Shown here: positions 35,734 through 45,300 of the stretch, piece after piece | Position numbering within the stretch: the first letter of the stretch is position 1 | Layout: every line of letters starts with the position of its first letter | From: Candidatus Poribacteria bacterium WGA-3G | Lineage (GTDB): Bacteria; Poribacteria; WGA-4E; WGA-3G | Length of the DNA: 64,000 nt | Direction: 5' to 3' | Assembly (NCBI GenBank): GCA_000406005.1 | Contig: ASZN01000004.1 | Coordinates: 54,523 to 118,522, forward strand | Translations under genes and position numbers: made by a program | The notes under the pieces: generated by a model | Databases searched by the model: none | What the model was told of the DNA's origin: nothing | The model's input: only the letters and a program-made list of their open reading frames with translations

Positions 35734-38700
35734 TTAGAAACCCATCATTGCTCGCACGAAGGTCGTGTTACTCGTCGTGTGATCAAGCAGGATGGTGGTT
35801 CGCCGGTAACCGGCGAGGATGACAATGTTAAACCCGAGCCACTCACCACGGTTGATCGCTTGAACTTCAAAGATTCGTGTTCGCAAATCTGGTCGGTAAA
35901 GTACTGGAACATCCTCATCTTCCGGGAAATTCGTCAAATAGTTTTTGAAGTTATTATCCCGGTTGGTGAATTTCCGATATTGGAAACCGCCAAGGATGTT
36001 CATCCGCTGTGAGAACTGATAGTCGAGCCGGACACCGAGCACATCTTCACGACTTCTGCGGTTGAAGCGTAGGTATTCGACGGGTTCATTATCAGTCGGT
36101 AGGAATAGACGCGGGTTGAGGGCGTCCCCGATTTCTTCAGCACTGCGGTCAAAAGCGCGATCCCAGATGTACTTAACCATCGGTGTGAGTGTTAGATCTT
36201 CACCGATTCTATCGACGAAAGGCAGTTCACCGAGAGGGATCTCGTATCTTGCCTTGAGAATCGTCTGTTGGTTGCGAATGTCGCGTTCTGGGTAGCGACG
36301 CTGTTTCCAGTTATTCGGGTCGTAGATTAATCCAGTATCATCTGGGTCAAGTGCGTTAATTCCGTGGTCTGGATAGAACGGGAATTCGCGTCTGTCACCA
36401 CTTGAGCGGACCTGTTCATCGGGCACCATGAAATCGACGCGTTGATCAGCCGTAAGCGGATCATCTAAATTTTCAGGGTCTGCTGCCTCAACGTCTAAGA
36501 AGATCGCTTTTTCCGCGTCTTGCTCATACTGATGTTGCAGGACAACGAGGAACTTCGCTTCAAGTGTGAGGTTCGGGACAGCCGTGTAGAGGAACTGGAG
36601 TGTTGTTGTATTTACGCGGGCATTGTAGAAATCGAGTTCATCAGAGATTTGGACAGGTTCCAATTCACCGACACGCAATGTAATCGTATAATCTGGGATG
36701 TCGTCTTGAACTCGGACGAAACGATTTTGAAAAAGTATAGTTCCAAAATCCGGAATATCACGTTGGTATGTGATGTGTAGGTATTTGGAGTCATTCTGTC
36801 GGCGACTCGAAATTTCGTTTTCGTTGAGCCATCCGACCTTGAGTGAAAGGTTATCAAGGAGATCATATTCAGCGAAGACGTGGTAGCCTTCCCTATCCAC
36901 TCCATATTCATATTGCGGTTCAAAATCGTCCTCAAGGGAGTCAATTGTTCCGTTGTTGTTCAAGTCAACGAGGTCTGTGAAGACCGGTGGATCCGCATCA
37001 AAGATAAGGAAATCTTCTTGGAAGTCCAAGACACCGTTTTGGTCTCTGTCATCGGCGCGTGGTAGGACTCCGTCGAAGTCGATGTCATCCGGCCAGTCGT
37101 CGTCATCGTCATCATCTTCAATGAGGGCGTAATTGGTTTCATCCCACGGGTCTTGTTCGGATTGCGATTCAGGTGTCCGTGGTAGCGAGTAGGGTTGATC
37201 TCTGTCGCTATTAGAACCGAAATTGAGGTAGGTCGTCGTGTAACCGGGGTCAATATGATAGTAGACACCTTCGAGGTACAACTTGCCGAAACGAGATTTG
37301 AGTTGGACGAACCATGCGGTTTCTCTTGACAAGGCGCCGTCGCCGTCTTCGTCGGTTCCATCGCCGCCTAACATCGCCTCAAATCGTTCACCCTCAGTTT
37401 CAGAGTAGGTGGGTGTTCCGTTGGCATCTACTGGTAAGTTAGTGACCGGATCAATGGAGATACCCGTGCTTTCCTCACCATCTTCGCCTTCGATAGTTTC
37501 TGTGACTCGGCTAAACCCGACCTTATCTTTCGGAATGGTGGGGTACTGCTTATACTTACCGTTAATGGAATAGTGCGCCCGGACAAAGACGTTACCGATG
37601 GTACCTTCTAAGTCGAGACCATAAAGGAGTGCCGCGCGTGCTGCACCATAACGATAACTGACTTTACGCGGTCTGCCTTCACCTGTCCATGAACTCGGAT
37701 TGTCTAGCTGTGTTGTTCGGTTACTTGTGTAATCTGAAGACTGTCCATAGTTGCCGGGTGCTTCAATGACATCCCGATAAGGCATCTGGATGTGTCCATC
37801 TTCGGTTTTGATCCATTCTTGGATTTCTGGATCTGAATCAGCTCTGTTGGCTGCACTGGATCCGATTATGGCGATGTTGTAGTCACCAGCGACAACCATT
37901 TCAAAGTTGACAGATTGAACGGTGCGTGGGTCCGCCTCAACTTCGATTGCGCCTTCTGAAACAAGTTGTGCGACTTCAGGAGAAGGTGTGCCATCTGGAT
38001 CGGCAAAAACGAGGACAACTCTCATCTTGTTGAAACCCTCTACGATTTTCCATTCTCCGTCAGTGGAGTCGCGAATTGTAGCTGGCAGTCCACCGATAGT
38101 CATCGGGATGACATCGCTAATACCAACTTCAATCGTCTGGGTTTCAGCTGGCAGTGATTTGGGTTCAGGCGGGACAACACCCTCTTCGATCTCTTGGGGC
38201 GTTAAGGCTTCAACTTCTTCCAAAGCTTGCGTGACGATTGTAACTCTCATGCTTTTGAAAGCTGCACCGACCCCCCCCTGAATATGCTCACTGTGTAAAT
38301 TTTCATCAAAACCGGAGAATTGCGTCACGATTCCGTGGTTGTCTTCAGGTGAATCGTCGCGGAAGACAACGGAAATGGATTCCGGGGGTGTATTTGCCAC
38401 CGTACCCATGAGTGGGTTTTCAACACGTTCGGGGTGTTCTTTATGGAGATTGATGTAAGTGAACCCGACACGGAAAATGTCGCCTAAGAGACCTTGGGCC
38501 CGGAAGCCGACGAGACGCGCGTTTTCAATGTGCCTTACGCCGGCATCTTCGTTCAGACCATTCCGACGACCGAGCGTCGGTGCAAGGTTCGCCGCTGCGT
38601 CTGTGAGTTGCACAGGGTTCGAGATACGGGAGTTGATGAGTGTGAAGAGGTGCCGTTCCTGTGCGAAAGAAATATCCCATCGAAATCCGTCAAACTCTGT

Positions 38701-39135
38701 TTTATAAAGGATATAGCGGTTCGGAAACAGCGTAGACGGCTTGAAGCGCATGCTATCACCGATAGCAAATTCGGTATATCTTCCACGGTAACTATCTTCT
38801 GTTAAGACTGTTCTGTCCAATTGTGCTGAGAATCTTTCACTGTCCAGCTGACCCGTCCAACCGACGAACAATTCGCCGTTCTGGTCGAACTCTTTCTGTT
38901 CACGATAGTTATAGACCTCGTTACCTTCAAGCAGCTCTTTTCCGAACAGGTCATAGAAGAATTGCGGTTCTTCTTCTAACTGGAAACGCGCTGAGAATTT
39001 AGAACTCCCCTCAATCGTTGGTAATAGGGGTTCTTGTGGACCAAGGCTCTGTGCTCCACAACCGTAAAGCACAAAAGCACTCAGGATACAGGTCGCTACA
39101 AGTAAAACATCAATTGATTGTTTTAGCCTGTTCAT
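35734..39135 (-). CDS. Large outer-membrane beta-barrel lipoprotein
   Basis: The 1133-residue protein has a lipoprotein signal (LSAFVLYGCGAQ, lipid Cys near 26). The body alternates short polar and aromatic strands with many Arg/Asp turns (FAQERHLFTLINSRIS, LSLKVGWLNENEIS, GGFQYRKFTNRDNN), as in outer-membrane barrels, and ends with Phe (TFVRAMMGF), the usual sorting residue. Residues about 665-725 hold an Asp-rich stretch with calcium-loop-like units (DRDQNGVLDFQED, DLNNNGTIDSLEDD). It lies upstream of exbB-exbD-exbD on the same strand, so it may be an uptake or surface-layer partner. It has no TonB plug domain that I can see. Confidence 0.7.
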   Translation of the reverse strand: MNRLKQSIDVLLVATCILSAFVLYGCGAQSLGPQEPLLPTIEGSSKFSARFQLEEEPQFFYDLFGKELLEGNEVYNYREQKEFDQNGELFVGWTGQLDSERFSAQLDRTVLTEDSYRGRYTEFAIGDSMRFKPSTLFPNRYILYKTEFDGFRWDISFAQERHLFTLINSRISNPVQLTDAAANLAPTLGRRNGLNEDAGVRHIENARLVGFRAQGLLGDIFRVGFTYINLHKEHPERVENPLMGTVANTPPESISVVFRDDSPEDNHGIVTQFSGFDENLHSEHIQGGVGAAFKSMRVTIVTQALEEVEALTPQEIEEGVVPPEPKSLPAETQTIEVGISDVIPMTIGGLPATIRDSTDGEWKIVEGFNKMRVVLVFADPDGTPSPEVAQLVSEGAIEVEADPRTVQSVNFEMVVAGDYNIAIIGSSAANRADSDPEIQEWIKTEDGHIQMPYRDVIEAPGNYGQSSDYTSNRTTQLDNPSSWTGEGRPRKVSYRYGAARAALLYGLDLEGTIGNVFVRAHYSINGKYKQYPTIPKDKVGFSRVTETIEGEDGEESTGISIDPVTNLPVDANGTPTYSETEGERFEAMLGGDGTDEDGDGALSRETAWFVQLKSRFGKLYLEGVYYHIDPGYTTTYLNFGSNSDRDQPYSLPRTPESQSEQDPWDETNYALIEDDDDDDDWPDDIDFDGVLPRADDRDQNGVLDFQEDFLIFDADPPVFTDLVDLNNNGTIDSLEDDFEPQYEYGVDREGYHVFAEYDLLDNLSLKVGWLNENEISSRRQNDSKYLHITYQRDIPDFGTILFQNRFVRVQDDIPDYTITLRVGELEPVQISDELDFYNARVNTTTLQFLYTAVPNLTLEAKFLVVLQHQYEQDAEKAIFLDVEAADPENLDDPLTADQRVDFMVPDEQVRSSGDRREFPFYPDHGINALDPDDTGLIYDPNNWKQRRYPERDIRNQQTILKARYEIPLGELPFVDRIGEDLTLTPMVKYIWDRAFDRSAEEIGDALNPRLFLPTDNEPVEYLRFNRRSREDVLGVRLDYQFSQRMNILGGFQYRKFTNRDNNFKNYLTNFPEDEDVPVLYRPDLRTRIFEVQAINRGEWLGFNIVILAGYRRTTILLDHTTSNTTFVRAMMGF

Positions 39136-39904
39136 TATTTTGTTTTTCCTCCTTGGAAATAATGAATCGGATATTTGGGAAACAACGTTACGATATAAAT
39201 AGGTTGTTAATCGTTCCGAGTCCCCGGGTTTCCGACGAAAACCTTGAAAATGGACGAAAACTGCTTGTCTTGTAAACGAAAATCTAAAAATTGCGTATTT
39301 AAGAGTAGCGTAGATGCAATTTCTTTATTTTTCGCCATTGTCGGACAGATACGTGCAAATTACGGTTACTGTACAACGTGAGAAACAGCGAGTCTCCTTC
39401 CAACAAATTAAGGGTCTATTTTGCGGGAATTTGCGATAAACACGTGATAAAATGCCCGCAAAACTGTTCTTAGCCTTTAAAATAGCACTGATGTAAATTT
39501 CTGTCAAGTTTTTAACAGAAAAAGCGCGCGTTAAGTTTTTAAAAGAAAAAAGCACGCGTTAAGGTGAAACTTGAGATAAACATACCATAAATGTCATATA
39601 TTTTCAAGTTTAATATTAGCACTATCTTATTTTCGATTTTTCGCCCGTCTTAAGGTCGCCTTAAAATCTGGTTCCCCGTCTTCACATTCTTCGCATAAGT
39701 GTGGCAATAGAGACTGTATAGCGAGAATGTATCTAATTTACGTTGCGTTTAATATCTCCCTGAAGACAGTGCAACGATAACAAAATCGTTTCCCCGCAGT
39801 GTTAACGGATGTACAAATACAGCGATTCCTATTGGGCATGGTATAATTATACTACAATTCAAAAAAAAATGACATTTTTTTTACAAAAATATCAAAAATA
39901 GCAA
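39136..39904. other. Long intergenic region, AT-rich
   Basis: No gene is supported. It is AT-rich with A-tracts and presumably holds the promoter of the 1133-residue gene. The only structures seen are the tandem repeat at 39506-39563 and the terminator at 39905. Confidence 0.5.
39506..39563. repeat. Two-copy 27-28 bp tandem repeat
   Basis: AAGTTTTTAACAGAAAAA plus GCGCGCGTT is followed directly by AAGTTTTTAAAAGAAAAA plus AGCACGCGTT. The repeat contains an ACGCGTT-like word that could be a protein-binding site upstream of the outer-membrane gene. Confidence 0.7.
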
Positions 39905-39928
39905 AGCCTCGAACCGAAGTTCGAGGCT
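39905..39928 (-). terminator. Terminator after the Wzz-like gene
   Basis: AGCCTCGAAC and GTTCGAGGCT form a 10-bp perfect stem with a CGAA loop. On the reverse strand it is followed by TTTGCTATTTTTG, a fair U-rich tail, 30 bp after the stop of the gene at 39959. Confidence 0.8.
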
Positions 39929-39958
39929 ACAAGTATTTTCTAATGCTGTATTTAGTTC

Positions 39959-41365
39959 TTAGTTTTCTGCGGTTTTGTTGAAATATTCAGTGAATAAAGC
40001 AGTTGTAACACCTAAAACCAGACCTGCGATGCCCGCGATAACAAGAATGAGTTTGATCTGCGGACTGACAGGGACCTTCCGTGGTGAAGCGCGATCAACG
40101 ATTTCTATACCCCCTATCTGATTCCGACGAGCCGGCACCTTGGATTCGGCATATAATATTTTCACTTCAAGCGAACGTTTGACTATTTCTTCAGCGAGCG
40201 TATTCATCCTCTGGATTCTGGTTTGTATTTGTGTCAGTATCGTGTGGTTTTCTGGGATCTGCTCAAGGACTCTCGCCAGTTCAGCTTTTAGTTCCTCATA
40301 TTCCTGTTTGAGACGCGCTTCGGTATTTTCATAACTTGATAAGATGGGTATGAATGCTATCAACTGGTTCTCTATGTGGGTATAATGCGAAGAAGGACCG
40401 TAGGTAGTCGTGGTGGTGGTCGCGGGTGTATCTCTGTTTTTCTTCTCTATTTCGACGATTTGCGCGTTAAGTCCTTCCAATTCTGATGAATTCTTGCCGA
40501 CCTTTTTTGTATCCGCTACGCGCTGCGATTCAAGATTGAAGAGTTTCTCCTGCTGAAAGAGCCAAACCGGATTATGAGCAGAGGTTTCTGATAATTGTAT
40601 CTGCTGAGGCAATTGCTTAAGGCGGTCTTGTAAATGTCCGATGCGGGCATGCGTTATATGGAGTTGTTGCCGATTCGTCTCAATCCTTTCTCGGACATTG
40701 ATATTGCGTTCCAGCAAATTAGTCAACATAGGCCCCCAGGTTTCCGGGCTTCCATTTTGGCGAACGAATTCGAGAAGTTCTTGTAATTTTGACGCGATTT
40801 GTGCTTCAATGTCCCGCTGTTCACTTTCGAGTAGCGCCATGCGTTCTCTAAGTCTGTTTTCTTCATCTCCGCTTCGTAATATTTGCATGTCTTTTGCGAG
40901 TTGGTTGACTAAGAGGGCTGCGTTGCGTTCTCCACCTTCTTCCTCGGTCAAGTTAATGGCAATGTTGATATAGTCGGAATCTGGATTTACTTGTGCTTTC
41001 AGCAATTGTTTGAGTTTACCTACCGGAGGGAAAAGATCGACAGCATCTGTGTGACCGCTGTCTTCGAGATTTTCGATTGCCGTGTTGAGCATTGATTCAG
41101 TGGAAAATCGGGTGCTGATGGTCTCCATCTCACGCCGGTCAACGCCGCCGGAGAGGACATCTTGAAAGAGGTTCGTTGAGGAAAAGGAAGGTGTCGTACT
41201 CGGTTGGACGAGGAGTATTAAAGTGGATGCGGCATAAGTTTTCGGCAAACGGAGCGAAACGATTAGGGCAATTCCTAACACCAATAGGACACTTAGACAG
41301 ATTGTGAAGCCATGCTTTCGGATGAGTTGAAGGTAATCGCGAAGGTGTTCCTCCTGTTGCGGCAT
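39959..41365 (-). CDS. Wzz/chain-length-determinant-like polysaccharide co-polymerase
   Basis: The 468-residue protein starts at 41365. A transmembrane helix at about 20-40 (FTICLSVLLVLGIALIVSL), a long periplasmic coiled coil (residues 160-400, for example LLESEQRDIEAQIASKLQEL), and a second membrane helix near the end (LILVIAGIAGLVLGVTTALF) give the Wzz layout. RASPRKVPVSPQ just before that helix is the conserved Pro-rich motif of these proteins. No BY-kinase domain is fused. Such proteins set polysaccharide chain length or aid export; no glycosyltransferase genes are nearby in the window. Confidence 0.85.
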   Translation of the reverse strand: MPQQEEHLRDYLQLIRKHGFTICLSVLLVLGIALIVSLRLPKTYAASTLILLVQPSTTPSFSSTNLFQDVLSGGVDRREMETISTRFSTESMLNTAIENLEDSGHTDAVDLFPPVGKLKQLLKAQVNPDSDYINIAINLTEEEGGERNAALLVNQLAKDMQILRSGDEENRLRERMALLESEQRDIEAQIASKLQELLEFVRQNGSPETWGPMLTNLLERNINVRERIETNRQQLHITHARIGHLQDRLKQLPQQIQLSETSAHNPVWLFQQEKLFNLESQRVADTKKVGKNSSELEGLNAQIVEIEKKNRDTPATTTTTTYGPSSHYTHIENQLIAFIPILSSYENTEARLKQEYEELKAELARVLEQIPENHTILTQIQTRIQRMNTLAEEIVKRSLEVKILYAESKVPARRNQIGGIEIVDRASPRKVPVSPQIKLILVIAGIAGLVLGVTTALFTEYFNKTAEN

Positions 41366-41434
41366 GAATATCTGCTATTTCTGCCCGATATATTGACATC
41401 TTAGGGTAGAAATTGCCCCTCCTTATTCTTCGAC

Positions 41435-41998
41435 CTATAGATTATTGGCGATACGGATTTCTTCTTTGTTGAAGGCTTCGTCGTGCCATTCAGCGATACG
41501 CCATTCATCATTTCTCTTTTCAAAGATAAAGAGGTTGTCTCCTTCGGCGTATGCACCGCTGTATCCACCCTCAAGTGCGTGGCCATCTGACACGAAAAAT
41601 TGGATTCTGTAGTGATTCCGGACCTCCGCCTCTGTGCCATCATTATTCATGGAGACTTCGGGCGGTGATGAGAGTTCTATTTCGATGTCTTGGAACCGTT
41701 CAAAAACTCGAGTCGCGGCGGCACGTTCCTGTCGAATATCGTCAAATTCTACATCGTCTGTTTTATCCCCGTCTGTTCCCATATCGGAAACATAGAGAAA
41801 ACCTTCTTCCCAGAAGGTGCCAATGTAGGTATTAACATCTTCTGTTTCATAGCCTTCCCGCCACTGGTCTAAGATGCTGCTAATTTGCAGCATTTCTTCA
41901 GCCGGAATTTGACCGTATTTATCGGCATCTCCACACCCCATGAAACCTATCAGCAGTAGGATGAGTACACCGCTAATTTTGGCGAAAATCTTGAACAT
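41435..41998 (-). CDS. Lipoprotein with NTF2/SnoaL-like domain
   Basis: The start is taken at 41998 (MFKIFAKISGVLILL), with AAGGAG ten bases upstream; starts at 42007 and 42022 are alternatives. Residues 1-22 end in a lipobox (IGFMGCGD). The rest resembles the NTF2-like or DUF4440 fold: ILDQWREGYETEDVNTYIGT at the first helix, FWEEGFLYVS, and EWRIAEWHDEAFN at the end. Such domains bind small ligands; function unknown. It follows the DUF5683 gene closely on the same strand. Confidence 0.7.
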   Translation of the reverse strand: MFKIFAKISGVLILLLIGFMGCGDADKYGQIPAEEMLQISSILDQWREGYETEDVNTYIGTFWEEGFLYVSDMGTDGDKTDDVEFDDIRQERAAATRVFERFQDIEIELSSPPEVSMNNDGTEAEVRNHYRIQFFVSDGHALEGGYSGAYAEGDNLFIFEKRNDEWRIAEWHDEAFNKEEIRIANNL

Positions 41999-42018
41999 GT
42001 TAAGCATTCTCCTTAAAT

Positions 42019-42600
42019 TCAAAAAGTTTTAACAATACCTAAATAAAGACGTGTAGGGGTCGCACCGATTTCAATCCCCAAATTTTCTTCAATCCCCAAA
42101 TTTTCAATATCTCGGGCATCCCGTTCAATAGATTGAATCAGGGTCGTCGCGTTGTTAAAATGGGCACTCACATAAGAATCAATGAGGCTATAGAGCCAAA
42201 TACCGATACCGGTATAGATAAAAAATGTTCGGAGTTTGAAACGCTGGTTTGCGTATTCATAGCTTGCTAAGATATCTGTTTCGCTATGAAAACCGCTCCA
42301 AACCATACTCTCATAAACCTCGTACCGATCCTTAAAGGAGTTTTGTGCTAACAAAGCACCGATGATAGATCCACTGATTCCTAAGACTGTTAGACTGCCT
42401 CGGTAGTAACTACCACTGTAAAACTGACCCCATCCGGGAACAAAGGCGGAGCGCACCATTGCTCCGGCGGGTGAAGCAAGTTTAACTTGTTGCTCTGTTT
42501 CAGCCGTTTTTTCTGTGGTTTCTATGTTGTTTTCAGCCTCCTGCGCAAAACTGGCATGGAGGCTGAAAAACAGTAGCGCGATGATTAGCAAAAGTCGCAT
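42019..42600 (-). CDS. DUF5683-type membrane protein
   Basis: The 193-residue protein starts at 42600. It has a signal peptide (MRLLLIIALLFFSLHASFA), then SAFVPGWGQFYSGSYYRGSL, the PGWGQFY motif of DUF5683, and two to three transmembrane segments (GSLTVLGISGSIIGALLAQ, FFIYTGIGIWLYSLIDSYV). A short direct repeat (ENLGIEENLGIE) lies near residue 175. Role unknown; it is probably in one operon with the NTF2-like lipoprotein. Confidence 0.75.
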   Translation of the reverse strand: MRLLLIIALLFFSLHASFAQEAENNIETTEKTAETEQQVKLASPAGAMVRSAFVPGWGQFYSGSYYRGSLTVLGISGSIIGALLAQNSFKDRYEVYESMVWSGFHSETDILASYEYANQRFKLRTFFIYTGIGIWLYSLIDSYVSAHFNNATTLIQSIERDARDIENLGIEENLGIEIGATPTRLYLGIVKTF

Positions 42601-42610
42601 CTGATTCTAT

Positions 42611-42652
42611 AGGCTTCGTGTCTGCAGAGCGTTAGAGAGTTCTACGAAGCCT
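42611..42652 (-). terminator. Possible terminator-like hairpin
   Basis: AGGCTTCGT and ACGAAGCCT form a perfect 9-bp stem around a 24-base loop, just after the stop of the gene at 42669. No U-tract follows, so it may be only an mRNA 3' stem. Confidence 0.45.
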
Positions 42653-42668
42653 GTGTTACTCCTATCAA

Positions 42669-44264
42669 TTAGCGTCTCCGCTTCGTGCGTTCCGTTGTTT
42701 TACTTCGATCGTCATCGTCATCGTCGCTTGAACTGCTTGAACGACTACGCGATGAACTTGAACTTGATGTCGTCGGGCGTGTCCGTGTCTTTGTAGAAGA
42801 TGAGCTGCTTACGCGTGTGCGTGAACTCGTTGAACTTGAACTACGGACACTTGATTTTTTAGCCGACGAACTTGTCGTTGCGCTGCTTACGCGTGTGCGC
42901 GAACTTGAAGTCGTGCTTCTATACGTCGGGCGCGAAGTACTGCTTGTACTTGAAGATAACGACTTGTTCGTTGAAGTGGTTGAACGCCTGTAAAGCGGGG
43001 TCGTCCGTTGTGTCTGAGTGGAACTTTTGTAACGACTCAGATTCTGTGTTGTGGCCGTCGGGTAGCGGCGCTGCTTACTCACGGTACGCTGTGGCGCATA
43101 GGTGCTCTGTCTTATCCTGTTTTGACGGAGCGTTGAAGCAGAAGCGACGGTGCGTCGTTTCTGCGCGATAATTGACTGACGCGTAACCCGTTGTGTTGTC
43201 GCAGGGGTCTGTTTCCGGTGATTTTCGAGCGTGGTGCGAACGCTCCTCCGGACTGCCCCCCGATCCTGTCTCTGAGGGGTCGCAGCCAATCTGCTACGAC
43301 TGTACTGTTGGCGTGTATTTTCATGCTGTGCACTCCACCGATTCAACTGTGTCCGCCGTTGGTGAACTTTCGGTGTGCCACGATAAGCACTATAGGAACC
43401 GTAATACGGCGAATAGTTGCGGTAGTAGGCACGTGGGTAGTAGCCGCGGTAGCGTCCGAGATACCCACCATAATACGAACGGATTGAGAGATAGTGGTGA
43501 TCGTAAATCGGATAACTCCACCGGAGATAGTAGTCATAGTCTGTCGCGTAATAGATAGGACCGTCGTAAAAGTAGAGGTATGTGTAACGATGCCACGGCC
43601 GCCAACGGTAGGTCGGTGTGTAGCGTTGAATCACTCTAACTTTCGGTTGCCTGCGGTACGTGGAGACTTCAAGGTACTCTACATCAATCTGCTCGCCACC
43701 TTCGGCAACAATATGGAGTTCCATCCATCCATCTTCGACATGACCGGCTGCCGGGATCTTAATATGTTCGGAGCGATTTTTTGCTCGGAGGACAAAGGTA
43801 TCGCCGTAACGTGTCTCTTTAGCGTTTTCATCGTAGTAGCCACGACGCGTCGCCTCGCGTTTGGTATTACGGATCCAGGCGCGCCCTGCGATCGGTTCTT
43901 CATAGTCTTCAATTTCGAGCCGATGCGGTTCACCCCGGTAGCGTACCAACACTTCAATGTACTGTGTCCCTACCGGAATCTCAAAGAGGTATACCGCGCT
44001 GGCGATTGCGAATTCGTAGTTCTCTGTGTCCTGAGCGTCGTTTGCCCAAGCGGTGAGTCGAACACCGTCTTCAAACCGGGGACTGGCAGTAATTGTTGCA
44101 TTCCCGCGTTCTATCCATTCATCAACATCGCTTGCAATGCGATGCTCGCGACTCAATCGGTCTGCGTAATAGTCGTAGTCTGCATTCGCGAACGTTGACA
44201 ACCCAGCGATTACAAAACAGCTGATGAGGCATACTACGGTTAAAGTCAAAATCCGGGTTTTCAT
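42669..44264 (-). CDS. Exported protein with Tyr-rich centre and Ser/Arg-rich tail
   Basis: The 531-residue protein has a signal peptide (residues 1-28). Residues 50-215 are folded beta-rich sequence (LFEIPVGTQYIEVLVRYRGE). Residues 220-310 are very Tyr-rich (SYYGGYLGRYRGYYPRAYYR). The C-terminal 200 residues are low complexity, mostly Ser, Thr and Arg (TSSSSSSRSRSSSSSDDDDD) with a DDDDDDRSKTTERTKRRR end. The layout suggests a cell-surface or envelope structural protein with a disordered, strongly basic tail. No family recognised. Confidence 0.65.
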   Translation of the reverse strand: MKTRILTLTVVCLISCFVIAGLSTFANADYDYYADRLSREHRIASDVDEWIERGNATITASPRFEDGVRLTAWANDAQDTENYEFAIASAVYLFEIPVGTQYIEVLVRYRGEPHRLEIEDYEEPIAGRAWIRNTKREATRRGYYDENAKETRYGDTFVLRAKNRSEHIKIPAAGHVEDGWMELHIVAEGGEQIDVEYLEVSTYRRQPKVRVIQRYTPTYRWRPWHRYTYLYFYDGPIYYATDYDYYLRWSYPIYDHHYLSIRSYYGGYLGRYRGYYPRAYYRNYSPYYGSYSAYRGTPKVHQRRTQLNRWSAQHENTRQQYSRSRLAATPQRQDRGAVRRSVRTTLENHRKQTPATTQRVTRQSIIAQKRRTVASASTLRQNRIRQSTYAPQRTVSKQRRYPTATTQNLSRYKSSTQTQRTTPLYRRSTTSTNKSLSSSTSSTSRPTYRSTTSSSRTRVSSATTSSSAKKSSVRSSSSTSSRTRVSSSSSTKTRTRPTTSSSSSSRSRSSSSSDDDDDDRSKTTERTKRRR

Positions 44265-44544
44265 GAGAGTACTCCTCTATGTCGTGTCCTTCATGTGGCA
44301 TTACCGACAGGCTTTTTAACCCGTTGCGCGCTGTGCCGCGTGAACAACTTGCTTCAATTTCATATCTGTTAAAAAAATAATACAATTTTCTCCAAAAATT
44401 GTCAAGAATTAATCGAGGGTGACCGATTTCTCGTTAGCCTCAATCGCTTTTCCCCATGATTTAGATATTCTGATCGCAATTCCGGATTTAGTTATAGATA
44501 GACTGCTTGCGACTGCTGATGAAACCTAACAAGTCTCGGATTTC
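44265..44544. other. Intergenic region
   Basis: Contains the upstream signals of the Tyr/Ser-rich gene. No gene, repeat or hairpin of note was seen. Confidence 0.4.
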
Positions 44545-45279
44545 TTAACGCTTGGGTATCAGTTTGATACCTCTCTTTTTCGCGTGCTCACGCGCAAGTG
44601 GCGTGATAATTGTCTGTTGTGCGTAGACCAATTCCCGCACATTTGCGTCCAGATTTGAAATAGTTGATGCGCTAATCAGAGGTCCGTCTAAACTAGCGGA
44701 TGCGTCGCTTGTTTTGTCCTTAACCGACTCGGCGATCTGTATCATAGGTACCAATTGAACGCCGAGTTCGGACAAAACGTTTACATATTCGACCTCAATA
44801 GCATTAATTTGCTGAGATGTCTTATCTTCTTTAAGCGCGTCGGAAGTCGCTATGACTGTTTTTCCTCTCAAGAGTGCTGCATACACGAGATAAGTAGACG
44901 GTGTGTCCACCAATCCTAATGCAAGTTTCGCTGCCATCGGATGTGAGAAAACGGGTAGCACAATTTGCTGGTAGATGTCCACGAAAGCCGGTATATCTGT
45001 TAGACGGTTCTCTTGTAGGACGTTTTCTTCTCCAAAAGCTGCATGAATCGGTTCGAGATTTAGAACTTTAGTTGCAAGATCGGACAAAATTATTGTAATT
45101 TTCCATCCGTCTCGCATGCAAGCCCGCAGCTGCTGGATCGGTTCATCCAATTCGAGTTGTGTCGCACCGAAGATGGCGAGGAGTTTTTGCTCGTCAGCAG
45201 CCTGCGAATCGGTAGATGCGCGCGCTTCGAGTACCTGCTCTACGATTTTCCTGATCTGATCAATCAGTTCTTGGTTCAT
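44545..45279 (-). CDS. Microcompartment-associated flavoprotein-like protein
   Basis: The start is taken at the ATG at 45279 (a TTG at 45291 is the alternative), giving 244 residues. The first 20, MNQELIDQIRKIVEQVLEAR, form an amphipathic helix like the encapsulation peptides of cargo proteins of bacterial microcompartments. The following Rossmann-like domain (KLLAIFGATQLELDEPIQQL, ITIILSDLATKV, LPVFSHPMAAKLALGLVD) resembles the flavoprotein/decarboxylase-like family found in BMC loci; that placement is by memory of such loci. The end IITPLAREHAKKRGIKLI is also familiar from them. It lies 21 bp after pduL on the same strand. Confidence 0.65.
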   Translation of the reverse strand: MNQELIDQIRKIVEQVLEARASTDSQAADEQKLLAIFGATQLELDEPIQQLRACMRDGWKITIILSDLATKVLNLEPIHAAFGEENVLQENRLTDIPAFVDIYQQIVLPVFSHPMAAKLALGLVDTPSTYLVYAALLRGKTVIATSDALKEDKTSQQINAIEVEYVNVLSELGVQLVPMIQIAESVKDKTSDASASLDGPLISASTISNLDANVRELVYAQQTIITPLAREHAKKRGIKLIPKR

Positions 45280-45300
45280 ATTGTCTTGCAATTGGGAGAC

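Noticed and set aside
42685..42993. Plus-strand Leu/Val/Glu/Arg-rich 102-residue frame
   Set aside because: It is the antisense of the Ser/Arg-rich low-complexity tail.
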